A DNA stretch of 64,000 bases, taken from the NCBI GenBank assembly GCA_019420525.1, contig JAHZHA010000027.1, positions 38,782 through 102,781 on the forward strand. Direction: 5' to 3'. The notes beneath the pieces were generated by a model. It was not told the origin of the DNA. It was given only the letters and a program-made list of their open reading frames with translations, and searched no databases. Source of the stretch: Bacillota bacterium (GTDB taxonomy: Bacteria; Bacillota; Clostridia; Peptostreptococcales; Anaerovoracaceae). This document shows, piece by piece, positions 35,798 through 45,688 of this stretch. The number at the start of each line of letters is the position of its first letter. The stretch's first letter is position 1. The position numbers and the translations under genes were made by a program.

Positions 35798-37705
35798 TCA
35801 GCATTTCTTCGTTCTGATTTCTTCTTTAAGCATTTCCAGCAATTGATCCGTAGGGATCTGTCCGAGATCGCCCTCTTTGCTTGAACGCACAGAAAGAAGG
35901 CCTGATTCCTGTTCTTTTTCACCGATGGTGACGATGTACGGAGTCCTCTCGTTTCTCGCCTCTCTGATTTTATAACCGATCTTTTCATTTCGTACATCAG
36001 TTTCGACTCTCAAGCCGGCTTCTCTGCATTTTTCTGCCAGTTCCTCTGCAAACGGAGCAAATTTCTCTGTAACCGTCAGGAGTTTGATCTGTACAGGTGC
36101 CAGCCATAACGGGAATTTTCCTGCAAAGTGCTCTGTCAGAATACCTATGAATCTTTCGATAGATCCGAAAATAACCCTGTGAATCATGACAGGTCTGTGC
36201 TTTTCACCGTCTTTTCCCACATAAGTGAGGTCGAATCTCTGTGGCATCTGGAAATCCAGCTGAATCGTCCCGCACTGCCACGTTCTCTTCAGGCAGTCTT
36301 CCAGATGGAAGTCCAGTTTAGGTCCATAAAAAGCGCCATCCCCTTCATTGATCACATAATCGATACCTTTTTCCTCCAGACACTCTCTGAGAGCTGCAGT
36401 AGCCATTTCCCACTCTTCATCTGTGCCCATGGAATCCTCAGGACGGGTTGAGAGCTCGATATGGTAAGTGAAACCGAAAAGATTATATACATAGTCGATA
36501 AAATCGATAACACCTGCCACTTCTTCTTTGATCTGATCCGGCAGCATGAAGATATGGGCATCGTCCTGGGTGAACGTCCGCACTCTCATCAGACCGTGAA
36601 GAGCGCCGGAAAGCTCATGTCTGTGAACCTGACCAAGTTCCCCCATGCGAATCGGAAAATCACGGTAAGAATACATCTTTCTCTTGTAGACCAGCATAGA
36701 ACCCGGACAATTCATCGGCTTGATGGCATAATCCGCTCCGTCGATCTTTGTAAAATACATGTTTTCTTTATAATGATCCCAGTGGCCTGATCTGTGCCAC
36801 AGATCTTCGTTCAGTATCAGAGGTGTTTTAATTTCCTGATATCCTCTTTTGGTATGCTCCTGACGCCAGAAGTTTTCCAGCTCGTTGCGGATGACCATTC
36901 CTTTCGGCATGAAGAACGGGAATCCCGGACCTTCCTCGTAAATCGCAAACAAGTCCATTTCTTTTCCGATCTTTCTGTGATCGCGCTTCTTCGCCTCTTC
37001 CAGCATCGCCAGATATTCGTCGAGCTCTTTCTGCTTCGGGAATGCCGTGGCATAAATCCTCTGAAGCATCTTATTCTTTTCGTCTCCTCTCCAGTAAGCG
37101 CCTGCTACACTCTGGATCTTTATAGCTTTTACAGGTGACGTCGAAGAAAGATGCGGGCCTGCGCAGAGATCCGTAAAATCTCCCTGTTTATAGAAAGAAA
37201 TGACGGCATCTTCAGGAAGATCATTAATAAGTTCAACTTTATAATCTTCGTTTTTCTCCTTCATCAGTGCCAGAGCTTCCTCTCGCGGCAGTTCAAATCT
37301 TTCCAGCTTGAGACCGGATTCCACGATTTTTCTCATTTCTTTTTCGATAGCAGGAAAATCTTCCTCTGTAAAGCGGTGCTCCAGATCGAAGTCATAATAG
37401 AACCCATTGTCGATGGCCGGTCCGATGGCCAGCTTCGCTTCCGGATAAAGTTTTTTCACCGCCTGAGCGAGAATATGCGAAGCTGTGTGACGGAATGTAT
37501 GAGCACCTTCTTCATCGGAAAACTTCAGAATTTCCAGCGTACAGTCACCGGGAAGAATATAGTCCGTCCCCTGAATTTCACCATTTACTTTTGCAGCCAC
37601 CGCTTCCTTTGCCAGTCCGCGGCTGATGCTCTTGGCCGCATCCAGCACGCTGCTTCCTTCTTCTAATTCCCTGACACTTCCGTCTGCCAGTGTTACCTTA
37701 ATCAT
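35798..37705 (-). CDS. thrS: Threonyl-tRNA synthetase
   Basis: Full length at 635 residues. N-terminal TGS domain (about 1-60), editing domain (about 65-225) with FRHTASHILAQ, class II core (about 240-535) with MNCPGSM, IRMGELGQVHRHE and TFTQDDAHIFM, and a C-terminal anticodon-binding domain. It loads tRNA-Thr and edits mischarged Ser-tRNA. The leader (about 150 bases) shows no T-box features that I can find. Confidence 0.98.
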   Translation of the reverse strand: MIKVTLADGSVRELEEGSSVLDAAKSISRGLAKEAVAAKVNGEIQGTDYILPGDCTLEILKFSDEEGAHTFRHTASHILAQAVKKLYPEAKLAIGPAIDNGFYYDFDLEHRFTEEDFPAIEKEMRKIVESGLKLERFELPREEALALMKEKNEDYKVELINDLPEDAVISFYKQGDFTDLCAGPHLSSTSPVKAIKIQSVAGAYWRGDEKNKMLQRIYATAFPKQKELDEYLAMLEEAKKRDHRKIGKEMDLFAIYEEGPGFPFFMPKGMVIRNELENFWRQEHTKRGYQEIKTPLILNEDLWHRSGHWDHYKENMYFTKIDGADYAIKPMNCPGSMLVYKRKMYSYRDFPIRMGELGQVHRHELSGALHGLMRVRTFTQDDAHIFMLPDQIKEEVAGVIDFIDYVYNLFGFTYHIELSTRPEDSMGTDEEWEMATAALRECLEEKGIDYVINEGDGAFYGPKLDFHLEDCLKRTWQCGTIQLDFQMPQRFDLTYVGKDGEKHRPVMIHRVIFGSIERFIGILTEHFAGKFPLWLAPVQIKLLTVTEKFAPFAEELAEKCREAGLRVETDVRNEKIGYKIREARNERTPYIVTIGEKEQESGLLSVRSSKEGDLGQIPTDQLLEMLKEEIRTKKC

Positions 37706-37860
37706 CGTAAAATCCTCCTTTGCCGGATGCAGAAAAAACTCCGGCCCGTCTTATCTCATATCCTGCTGCGCGAAATGTCTTTTGGAGCAATAGCGCGCAC
37801 AGAGCTGAATGTCTATCTTTTTCATTATATTCTATTTCCATGGTTTGTCAATGAAACCCG

Positions 37861-38514
37861 TCAGCCCATGAGAGCAATGAGTTCATGTACTCTCGTTTCC
37901 ACATCCTCCGCTCCGTACACAGCACTGCCTGCCACAGCAATATCAACCCCTGCAGCCGAAACTTCAGCCATATTTCCAATGCCTACGCCGCCGTCGATTT
38001 CAATCTCGAAAGTATATCCGTGCTCTTCCCGGATCTGTGCCAGACGGCGTACTTTTTCGAGTGCCGAAGGAATAAAAGACTGACCTCCGAATCCGGGGTT
38101 AACCGACATCACCAGAATAAGATCCGCCATATCTGCGATATATTCCACCGCTGACAGAGGTGTCGCAGGATTGAGAGCCACTCCTGCCTTGACACCCAGA
38201 TCCCGAATAGACTGAAGTGTCTTGTGAAGATGTGTACACGCCTCCGCATGGACAGTGATAAACTCTGTCTGCGAAGTCACAAAAAGCGGCGCATACCGGT
38301 CCGGATCGGAAATCATCAGATGAACGTCAAAAGGCATAGATGTCCAGCGCTGCAGGCTTTTCATCACCGCCGGTCCGATGGTAATATTGGGAACAAAATG
38401 ACCGTCCATGACATCCACATGGACCAGATGTGCTCCTGCATCCTCGATTTTTTTTACATCTTCTCCCAGTTTTGAAAAATCTGCCGATAAAATAGACGGT
38501 GCAAGTCTTTTCAT
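37861..38514 (-). CDS. rpe: Ribulose-phosphate 3-epimerase
   Basis: A 217-residue TIM-barrel enzyme, start behind GGAGAAAAATT. Signature residues are present: LAPSILSADFSKLGED at the start, LVHVDVMDGHFVPNITIG with metal and catalytic Asp, and VMSVNPGFGGQSF. It interconverts ribulose- and xylulose-5-phosphate. It lies in the common Bacillota order rsmB-prpC-prkC-rsgA-rpe. Confidence 0.97.
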   Translation of the reverse strand: MKRLAPSILSADFSKLGEDVKKIEDAGAHLVHVDVMDGHFVPNITIGPAVMKSLQRWTSMPFDVHLMISDPDRYAPLFVTSQTEFITVHAEACTHLHKTLQSIRDLGVKAGVALNPATPLSAVEYIADMADLILVMSVNPGFGGQSFIPSALEKVRRLAQIREEHGYTFEIEIDGGVGIGNMAEVSAAGVDIAVAGSAVYGAEDVETRVHELIALMG

Positions 38515-38577
38515 AATTTTTCTCCTGATCTCCTCTGAATCTATGTTGATATTCTGTAAAAACTGCCAGTTACGCTT

Positions 38578-39459
38578 TTAAGTATATTTGCGTTTCTGCC
38601 TTTCTCTGATTTCCTCCAGCTGACTCAGATATGACTGATATCTGCTCTCAGACACTTCTCCCCGGATTACAGCCTCTTTCACGGCACATCCCGGTTCATT
38701 CTGATGACGACAGCCATTGAATTTACATTCTGACGATAACCCGTCAAATTCCGGAAAGAGATGTGTAAGCATTTCTTCTTCCGTCGGCGGTGCATCAAAC
38801 GACGTAAATCCCGGTGTATCGAAAATCATTCCGCCGAATTCCAGACGGAAAAGCTCCACATGGCGGGTAGTATGACGTCCGCGCTTTGTCTTTTCGCTTA
38901 TTTCACCGGTCTCTGCATTGAGTCCATGGATGAGATTATTCATAATCGTCGATTTCCCTACTCCAGAAGGACCTGCCAGCGCACTTCTCTTATCTTTCAG
39001 ATACGGAATCAGCTGATCTATCCCCTCTTCTCTCCGGGCATCAGAAAAAATCACGGGATAAACTCCACTATATATCTCTCGCAATCTCTGAATTTCATCC
39101 TTGTCCACCAGATCTGCCTTATTAAAGCACATGACAACTTCCACATCCTTCAGTTCCGCCATGGTCAGAAACTTATCTATCACGATAAAATTAGGAGCCG
39201 GGTTTTTCATGGCGCTGACGACGACAAACTGTTCCACATTTGCCACGGGAGGACGTTCAAACACATTTCTTCGCTCTTTAATTTCCGCGATCACCGGAGA
39301 TCCTCCGGAAAAATCCAGAAGGACCTCGTCCCCCACATAAGGCTTCTGACTTTTATTCTTGAAAACGCCTCTCGCTTTGCACTCATATACAGCATTGCCG
39401 GTATCCACATAGTAGAAACCGGCAATTCCTTTCACAATCGTTCCGTATTTTGAGTTCAC
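38578..39459 (-). CDS. rsgA: Ribosome small subunit-dependent GTPase RsgA
   Basis: A 293-residue circularly permuted GTPase from a GTG start. An N-terminal OB-fold (about 1-65) is followed by the G domain, with the NKxD-type motif (CFNKADLV) before the P-loop GPSGVGKST, then DTPGF. The C-terminal zinc site CKFNGCRHQNEPGCAV is complete. It acts in late 30S maturation. It follows the kinase gene in the usual order. Confidence 0.97.
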   Translation of the reverse strand: MNSKYGTIVKGIAGFYYVDTGNAVYECKARGVFKNKSQKPYVGDEVLLDFSGGSPVIAEIKERRNVFERPPVANVEQFVVVSAMKNPAPNFIVIDKFLTMAELKDVEVVMCFNKADLVDKDEIQRLREIYSGVYPVIFSDARREEGIDQLIPYLKDKRSALAGPSGVGKSTIMNNLIHGLNAETGEISEKTKRGRHTTRHVELFRLEFGGMIFDTPGFTSFDAPPTEEEMLTHLFPEFDGLSSECKFNGCRHQNEPGCAVKEAVIRGEVSESRYQSYLSQLEEIRERQKRKYT

Positions 39460-39487
39460 TGATCTTTTTTCATCTTTTTCTGAAATA

Positions 39488-41506
39488 TTAATTTAAATCA
39501 CCCGTCTCAAAATTCGCAGTATACTGATTTACAACCGTATTATCCATGAGAACTCTGACAGTAGCATTCGTTCCCACACCTGTCAGAACCACTCGTTCAG
39601 AACCGTCTGCTTTATTGCGCTGCTGATTATTTACGATATACCGCAGACCGTTGGAATCTGTCACCGTAACCGTAAGAACGAAGACCTCATTGTCTGCATT
39701 ACTGTAATCGATAGTCAGCGGAATCGATACATATTCAGGCTCCGTTTCTTCCGGTCCCTTACTGATCACCAGGTCTACAGACGTTCCCTCTGCTTCCTCT
39801 GATCCGGCTTTCGGACTCTGGGAAATGACCAGACCTTCTTCCACATCATCACTGTACTCAGTGCTGACATTGCCCAGTTCAAATCCGTTTTCTTCCAGCT
39901 TTTCTTTTGCAGCGCTCTGGGAAAGGCCACGTACATCAGGGACTTCCGTATTCTCTGCTGCGCGGCTTACTACGAGATTAACCGACGTTCCGGTCTCGAC
40001 TTCTTCTCCCGCTTCCGGATCCTGACTGATTACCGTGCCATCCGGCAGATCGCTGTCTTCGTCATATTTTACGGAACCGCACTTCAGATCGAATTTTTCC
40101 AGCAGTTCCTTTGCTTCATCGAGTTTCTTTCCAACGGTATTCGGCGTCTTGACGCTCTCTGAATCGCTTCCCTTGCTGAGAATCAGACGGACCTTATAGC
40201 CTTTCTTGACTTCGCGTCCCACATCCGGATCCGTGGAGACAACCTCGCCCGCCTCATATTCATCGCTGATGACAGGCGTACCCAGAGTATATCCAAGACC
40301 GGCTTTCTCCAGCTCAGCTGCAGCTTCTTCTTCTGTCATTCCGAGAACGTCAGGGATCTTCACAGTTTTGTCTGAGCCTCCGAAAACATTGAGAAGTAAA
40401 ATACTCAGTGGGATCGCACAGATCAGAGCCAGAACCACAGGAAGGATCTTTCTCTTCTTCGAAGATTTTTTCCTTTCTTTTCCAGCAGCATCTTTATTCT
40501 TCGTCTTATCTTTCTTTTTTCTGCGCAGTTTTCCCGCCAGAAGACTTTTCTCTTCTTCCTCCTCGTCGTCGTCAAATCCGCCGTAGCCGCCGTAATTATC
40601 GTAACTTCCATCCTGACGTCCGCTGCCGCCGTCTCTCGGAATCGCATAGAACTCTCTGAGCCCCATGCCGCTCCGTTCCGAAACGATGCTGTTCTCCGCC
40701 TGTACGAGAGCCTCGTACATCTCGTCTGCGCTCTTATAGCGGTCCGGCTGATGCTTCGCCGTAGCTTTGAGCACTACTTTATCGAGAGCCGGAGAAACAG
40801 CCGGATTAATTCTGGAAGGTGGCTGAACCGCCTCGTTCATGTGCATCATAGCCACGCTCACCGGATTATCGCCGTCGAACGGTACGCTGCCCGTCAGCAT
40901 CTCATAAAGTACGATACCCAGAGAATAGATATCCGATCTGGCATCGACATAGCCGCCCCGTGCCTGTTCCGGCGACAGATAATGTACCGACCCCATCACC
41001 GTACTCGTATTATTTACGATCGTTCCGCTGTTGACTGCTTTAGCGATGCCGAAATCGGCGATCTTGGCTGTACCATCTTCCGACATCAGGATATTGTGCG
41101 GTTTCACGTCTCTGTGAATAATATTTTTCTTGTGTGCGGAACTCAGCGCCTGTGCGATCTGCTTCGCGATATCGATGGCACGCATCTCGTCCAGCGGTCC
41201 GTCTCTGCGTATGATATCACTGAGTGTGTCGCCCTCCAGCACTTCCATGACGATATAGTAAATATTGCCCTCTTTGCCCACATCGAACACCGAAACGATA
41301 TTCGGATGGGAAAGACCCGCAGCAGCCTGAGATTCTCTGCGGAAACTATCGATAAACTTCGGATCCTTGATGAATTCAGGCTTCAGGATTTTTATGGCAA
41401 CGAAACGGTTCAACAGGCGATCCTTAGCTTTATATACGACCGCCATGCCTCCGTCCCCGATTTTTTCGATTAATTCGTATCTTCCTGCCAGTATTTTACT
41501 GCCCAT
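39488..41506 (-). CDS. prkC: PASTA-domain Ser/Thr protein kinase
   Basis: A 672-residue membrane kinase: N-terminal Hanks-type kinase (about 10-275) with IHRDVKPHNIL and IADFGIAK, a Lys/Glu-rich linker, one membrane segment (about 355-375), three PASTA repeats (about 385-580) and a short C-terminal beta domain. PASTA domains bind peptidoglycan fragments, and the kinase controls growth, division or spore germination. The partner phosphatase gene is directly upstream. Confidence 0.97.
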   Translation of the reverse strand: MGSKILAGRYELIEKIGDGGMAVVYKAKDRLLNRFVAIKILKPEFIKDPKFIDSFRRESQAAAGLSHPNIVSVFDVGKEGNIYYIVMEVLEGDTLSDIIRRDGPLDEMRAIDIAKQIAQALSSAHKKNIIHRDVKPHNILMSEDGTAKIADFGIAKAVNSGTIVNNTSTVMGSVHYLSPEQARGGYVDARSDIYSLGIVLYEMLTGSVPFDGDNPVSVAMMHMNEAVQPPSRINPAVSPALDKVVLKATAKHQPDRYKSADEMYEALVQAENSIVSERSGMGLREFYAIPRDGGSGRQDGSYDNYGGYGGFDDDEEEEEKSLLAGKLRRKKKDKTKNKDAAGKERKKSSKKRKILPVVLALICAIPLSILLLNVFGGSDKTVKIPDVLGMTEEEAAAELEKAGLGYTLGTPVISDEYEAGEVVSTDPDVGREVKKGYKVRLILSKGSDSESVKTPNTVGKKLDEAKELLEKFDLKCGSVKYDEDSDLPDGTVISQDPEAGEEVETGTSVNLVVSRAAENTEVPDVRGLSQSAAKEKLEENGFELGNVSTEYSDDVEEGLVISQSPKAGSEEAEGTSVDLVISKGPEETEPEYVSIPLTIDYSNADNEVFVLTVTVTDSNGLRYIVNNQQRNKADGSERVVLTGVGTNATVRVLMDNTVVNQYTANFETGDLN

Positions 41507-41526
41507 AACAGGTATTCCCCCTCTAA

Positions 41527-42252
41527 TTAAAATCTGACGCTGACAACGGTGATATTGTCGTTGCCCGCATTGTCATTCGCTGCATCCACGAGCCTCGAAC
41601 ATGCTTCCCGCATATTCCTCGCTTCGAGAACTGTCCTGCAGATTTCTTCCTTACTCACTTCATTATACAACCCATCGGTGCACATTAAAATAATATCCTG
41701 CGGATAAATTTTAAACATATAGAAGTCAGGTCTGACCGACTCCTCTGCTCCCACCGCTCTGGTGATCATATTGCGGTCCGGATGCGTCTGGGCCTGGACC
41801 TCTGTGATAATGCCCTTTTTGACAAGATCGTGGACAAACGTGTGATCCTCTGTAATCTGGGACATCTCGCCGTCCCGGATCAGATAGGCTCTGCTGTCCC
41901 CGATATTGACCACATAGGCGGTATCGTTTCTGATATATAACATCAGCAGTGTCGTGGCCATTCCCCTGGGAGCCGTATCCTGCGCCAGTCTGCGGACGTG
42001 GGAATTCACTTCCGTAATCAGAGAGAGAAAATAATCGATGAGAATATCGTCTCCCCCGTCGGCAGGAATCGGGTTTTCTCTGATAAATCCCGCGATATCC
42101 GTCAAGGTCATCCGGCTGGCAACTTCGCCGGAATTATGGCCTCCGACCCCGTCGGCCACCAGAAAAATACCGGCCTCGGGCATTACAAAAAAAGCGTCCT
42201 GATTATTTTCTCGCTTTTTTCCCGTATCGCTTCTGAATCCAAATTCAAGCAT
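41527..42252 (-). CDS. prpC: PP2C-family Ser/Thr phosphatase
   Basis: About 241 residues from an ATG behind GGAGAGGAAAA; a longer in-frame start exists but lacks a site. PP2C motifs are seen: GFRSDTGKKRENNQDAFFV, LVADGVGGHNSGEVAS, MCTDGLYNEV and ANDNAGNDNITVV. It is metal-dependent and reverses phosphorylation by the PASTA kinase. Between this gene and rsmB the usual rlmN is replaced by an SLH-NlpC/P60 gene. Confidence 0.96.
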   Translation of the reverse strand: MLEFGFRSDTGKKRENNQDAFFVMPEAGIFLVADGVGGHNSGEVASRMTLTDIAGFIRENPIPADGGDDILIDYFLSLITEVNSHVRRLAQDTAPRGMATTLLMLYIRNDTAYVVNIGDSRAYLIRDGEMSQITEDHTFVHDLVKKGIITEVQAQTHPDRNMITRAVGAEESVRPDFYMFKIYPQDIILMCTDGLYNEVSKEEICRTVLEARNMREACSRLVDAANDNAGNDNITVVSVRF

Positions 42253-42371
42253 TTTTCCTCTCCGTATCCCGCACAGGAAAATGAAACTTTCCCGTGCTGA
42301 CTCTGTTTTTTCAGGCAGTTCACCGGAAGCATGCCTCCGACTGCTTACAAAACAGAACTTCCCTAAACAAA

Positions 42372-42397
42372 GGGTGACCGCCACATGGCGGTCACCC
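42372..42397 (-). terminator. Rho-independent terminator of the SLH-NlpC/P60 gene
   Basis: A 12-bp stem, GGGTGACCGCCA with its exact complement across two bases, followed on the minus strand by TTTGTTT. It isolates the gene from the prpC operon. Confidence 0.88.
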
Positions 42398-42427
42398 GGT
42401 AAAATCAGATTTTGTACTTTTGTAAAT

Positions 42428-43534
42428 CTACATCATCGCTGTAGGCCGAGCTATGCAAGCATAATGGCTCGCCCAGTAGCCCGATGAAAAGCTGCTGATC
42501 GAAATGCCGCTGCTGGAAGCGGAATGAATCATCTGGTTATTGCCGAGATATATGCCTACATGAGTATATGTCTTTGAGGTGTTGTATGTATTTTTGAAAA
42601 ATACCAGATCTCCCGGCTTTGCCTCCGCTTTGGAAACCGTCTTGCACTGTGCGATTACACCGTCACAGCTTCCGTAGAACTGATTCCATACACCGCTTTT
42701 GATCATGACGTAACCGACATATCCGGAACAGTCAAACCCCGTGGACGGCGATTTGCCGCCGCTGCGGTAACGGATTCCGAGATACTGCTTCGCGTTGGAA
42801 ATGATCGTATCCGTAAGCACCTCTTCTGCCGAAGGTTCTGCGACTTCCGGTTCCGCCGGCGCGCTTCCGTATCTCACTTCGTCAGACGGTGCAGCCAGCG
42901 ATTCGATCCCGCCCATGCTGTCAAGGAACTGGAAGAGCGTGCAATCCGCTCCGCTGAGCTTCGTATCAAGCGCATCATCAGCGATGAGAACGAGCGTTCC
43001 TCTCGTGAAGCTGTCGGACTTCATGCTCTGTGCTTCCGCTTCTGTCAAAAGACCGCAGCTGACTGCAGTGGCGAATAACTGATCCTCTGTGAGATCCTGT
43101 CCGCTTTCCACATATCCGAGAGCGTTGAGAACCATTGCGAGGAATTCCGCCGTGTCAGCATTTTCACCGGGATGATAAGCTCCGTCTGCCGTATCTCCGA
43201 TGACGCCATTTTCGTAAAGATAGCCGATATAATCGGAAGACCAGTCGTTCACATCTTTGTATGGATGGTGATATGCGCCGGATAAAGCGTCGTCTTCTGC
43301 TCCCAGAAGGCGCACCACCATCGCAGCTGCTTCGGCTTTCGTTGTGGTTCCGTTCAGATCAAACCCATAAGCGCCGCCTTTGAAAAGTCCGTAGGTATAC
43401 AACTTTTCCGCTGCAGCCTGACTTTCGCCTGCATTTGCACTGCTGACAGACGTATCCGCATAAGATACCGCGCAGGAAGAAAATGACACAGCAAAAACCA
43501 AGGCTAAACTTATTATCGTCTTTCGCGAAATCAT
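42428..43534 (-). CDS. Secreted SLH and NlpC/P60 peptidoglycan hydrolase
   Basis: A 368-residue protein: signal peptide ending VSYA (about 26), two SLH-type modules (about 45-215) and a C-terminal NlpC/P60 domain (about 250-368). The catalytic Cys is in GFDCSGYVGYVM, the His in THVGIYLG. Such enzymes cut stem peptides during growth or spore formation, here held to the wall by SLH. It has its own promoter and terminator inside a run of housekeeping genes. Confidence 0.92.
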   Translation of the reverse strand: MISRKTIISLALVFAVSFSSCAVSYADTSVSSANAGESQAAAEKLYTYGLFKGGAYGFDLNGTTTKAEAAAMVVRLLGAEDDALSGAYHHPYKDVNDWSSDYIGYLYENGVIGDTADGAYHPGENADTAEFLAMVLNALGYVESGQDLTEDQLFATAVSCGLLTEAEAQSMKSDSFTRGTLVLIADDALDTKLSGADCTLFQFLDSMGGIESLAAPSDEVRYGSAPAEPEVAEPSAEEVLTDTIISNAKQYLGIRYRSGGKSPSTGFDCSGYVGYVMIKSGVWNQFYGSCDGVIAQCKTVSKAEAKPGDLVFFKNTYNTSKTYTHVGIYLGNNQMIHSASSSGISISSFSSGYWASHYACIARPTAMM

Positions 43535-43668
43535 AAAGTGTCTCCTTCAATTTCAACTCAATATTCAATTCTGTTTCAACTTTTCGTGCTTCCGAATTTA
43601 AAATGCGCTGACTTAAATTTGCCGATTCCGCCGGCGCACCTTGCCGATAAATTCATAACACATTGACT

Positions 43669-43697
43669 ATTATACATAATGAATCCCATTTTTGCAA
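43669..43697 (-). promoter_or_regulatory. Sigma-A promoter of the SLH-NlpC/P60 gene with long leader
   Basis: TTGCAA, 17 bases, TATAAT on the minus strand. It leaves a leader of about 125 bases, GC-rich near its 5' end (CGGCAAGGTGCGCCGGCGGA) and AT-rich nearer the start. I do not recognise a known riboswitch in it. Confidence 0.8.
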
Positions 43698-43773
43698 TGA
43701 AAAATCCATCTAAGGGGAGAATAGGAGACAAAAATCCCCCCATTTTGGGCTCTTTTTTGCCTCGTTATTTTTT

Positions 43774-45054
43774 TCACTGAAATCGCTGTAAAGCGCAGAA
43801 ATAAAAGCCGTCAGAGCTGTCAATATATGGAAGAAGCTGTTTTTCAAGCGCTATCGAAAAATTTTTATTTTTTTTGAGAAACCGGTCGATCACACCCCTG
43901 TTTTCGATGTCCGACACGGTACATGTGCTATAGATCAGCGTTCCGTTTTCCCTGAGATACCCTGCAGAATTTTCCAGGATTTTCAACTGAACTTCTGCCA
44001 GTTTTTCCATATCTTTCCTCTTGATTCTGAGTTTGATTTCCGGTTTTCTTCGTACGACTCCCAGACCGGAACAGGGAGCATCTACGATGACTTTATCCGC
44101 GATTTCCACAAAATTCTCGTTCCGTACGGTTCCGTCATTTTTCTGTGTTTCCAGTATCGTGACGCCCAGACGTTCCGCCGCTTTTTCGATGAGCTTCAGC
44201 TTGTGATCGTAAACATCGCAGGAAATGACGCGCCCGCGGTTCTCCATCCACTCTGCCGCCGCCAGAGACTTCCCTCCGGGGGCGGCACAGACGTCCAGCA
44301 CCGTCTCGCCGGGCTGCGGATTCAGAGCGCGGATCATTTCCATGGAGCTCACATCCTGAACAGAAAAGAGTCCGCTCTCCTGCGTCACGTCGCGGAGCAC
44401 TCCTGTGCCTTTCAGTTCCAGCGCCATGCCGTCCAGAATAATTTCCGCCCCGAAACCTCTCGACCTCAGATCTTCCGCCAGAGTTTCCGCATCTGTCTTC
44501 AGCCGGTTCACCCGCACCGTCAGCGGAGGAGCTTCATTTCCGGCAGCCATCAGACGTTCCGCCTCATCCCTTCCGAACATGCGCATCCACAGTTCCGCGA
44601 TATCTTCCGTATACGAATAACGCACCGCCAGCGCACTGGCCGGATCTTTCCCTTCATCGGGCATCGGGACACCCTCTGAGCCGCGCTGATATGCCCTGAG
44701 AACGCCGTTTATGAATCCCTCCAGGCCACGGCATACCTTCTTTGCGATCTTCACCGTTTCGCTGATGGAGGCATAATCCGGAACTCCTCCGAGGAACTCC
44801 AGCTGATAAGCGCCCATACGCATCAGAATCAGCGCCTGAGGTCTGACTTTTTTCAGTCCGGAACGGACGAAATGCGACAGTTTGTAATCCAGATAAATCT
44901 GATTCTCGATGACGCCGTAAACCAGCGTTCTGACGAATGCCTCATCATCGGGCGATCTCCTTTTCACCGCATCGTTGAGGGCGATATTCGAATAAGCGCC
45001 TTCTGTCTCCACCGCCATCAGCACTTCATAGGCCGTTCTTCTGTTATTGTCCAT
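43774..45054 (-). CDS. rsmB: 16S rRNA (cytosine-967-C5)-methyltransferase
   Basis: A 426-residue protein: N-terminal NusB-like RNA-binding region (about 1-140), and a C-terminal SAM methyltransferase with CAAPGGKSLAAAEWM, the catalytic DAPCSGLGVVRRKPE, and the second Cys in YSTCTVSDIENRG. It modifies C967 of 16S rRNA. The ATG overlaps the end of the GNAT gene (TATGGACAATAA). Confidence 0.96.
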   Translation of the reverse strand: MDNNRRTAYEVLMAVETEGAYSNIALNDAVKRRSPDDEAFVRTLVYGVIENQIYLDYKLSHFVRSGLKKVRPQALILMRMGAYQLEFLGGVPDYASISETVKIAKKVCRGLEGFINGVLRAYQRGSEGVPMPDEGKDPASALAVRYSYTEDIAELWMRMFGRDEAERLMAAGNEAPPLTVRVNRLKTDAETLAEDLRSRGFGAEIILDGMALELKGTGVLRDVTQESGLFSVQDVSSMEMIRALNPQPGETVLDVCAAPGGKSLAAAEWMENRGRVISCDVYDHKLKLIEKAAERLGVTILETQKNDGTVRNENFVEIADKVIVDAPCSGLGVVRRKPEIKLRIKRKDMEKLAEVQLKILENSAGYLRENGTLIYSTCTVSDIENRGVIDRFLKKNKNFSIALEKQLLPYIDSSDGFYFCALQRFQ

Positions 45055-45604
45055 ACAGTTCCTCCCTCAGCACAGCATAATACAGCAAATCGTCGTACGC
45101 GCCGTCCCGGTACCGGACAGCCTGGCGGAAGCGTCCTTCCAGCCGCATTCCGAGATTTTCCAGCAGCATCCGGGCAGCCGCATTTTCCGAGCTGCACGAA
45201 GCGGAAATCCTGCGGAATCCCACTTCCTCGAACAGAAAAAAAAGCACTGCGCTCAGGGCTTCTTCCGCAAAGCCATGGCCCCAGAACCGGCTTCCTATGG
45301 TACATCCTATCTCGCAGCTTTCTGTCTCCTCACGGATGTGAAATGCATCTGCAGCGCCGATAAGCTCCCCGTCCAGCTGTACAGCCCATTCATAATAGGT
45401 GCGGGGATTCCTCTGATAATTCAGAAGATGAAGCTTCAGGAGTTCTTCCGCCATTGCCGCACTGCGGTACGTGTCCCAGGATACATATTCCGTCACTCTG
45501 GGATCTCCCAGAAAATTATAATACATCGGTTTCCCGTCTCCCGGGCGGAACGGGCGCAGCAGAAGGCGCTCTGTCCGAATATATTGTGTTCCGAGATGAT
45601 TCAT
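45044..45604 (-). CDS. GNAT acetyltransferase (RimJ/RimL type)
   Basis: A 186-residue protein: an N-terminal TERLLLRPF strand, then AADAFHIREETESCEIGCTI and FWGHGFAEEALSAVL, with RRISASCSSENAAARMLLEN for the acetyl-CoA-binding helix region. The type acetylates N-terminal or small-molecule amines. Its stop overlaps the rsmB start, so they are coupled. The substrate is unknown. Confidence 0.9.
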   Translation of the reverse strand: MNHLGTQYIRTERLLLRPFRPGDGKPMYYNFLGDPRVTEYVSWDTYRSAAMAEELLKLHLLNYQRNPRTYYEWAVQLDGELIGAADAFHIREETESCEIGCTIGSRFWGHGFAEEALSAVLFFLFEEVGFRRISASCSSENAAARMLLENLGMRLEGRFRQAVRYRDGAYDDLLYYAVLREELYGQ

Positions 45605-45688
45605 TTTTCGTCTGCCTTTTCCTCCTGTCCGCTCTGCCCGTCCCGGTCGCTTTCCGTTTTCTCTCTTTCCCGTCCGCGCTGCAGGCTC

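Noticed and set aside
37706..37860. Possible T-box in the leader of thrS
   Set aside because: No AGGGTGGNACCGCG-like antiterminator or specifier structure is visible in the short leader.
43535..43668. A c-di-GMP or c-di-AMP riboswitch in the SLH-NlpC/P60 leader
   Set aside because: None of the conserved blocks of those classes could be found; only a GC-rich stretch is seen.
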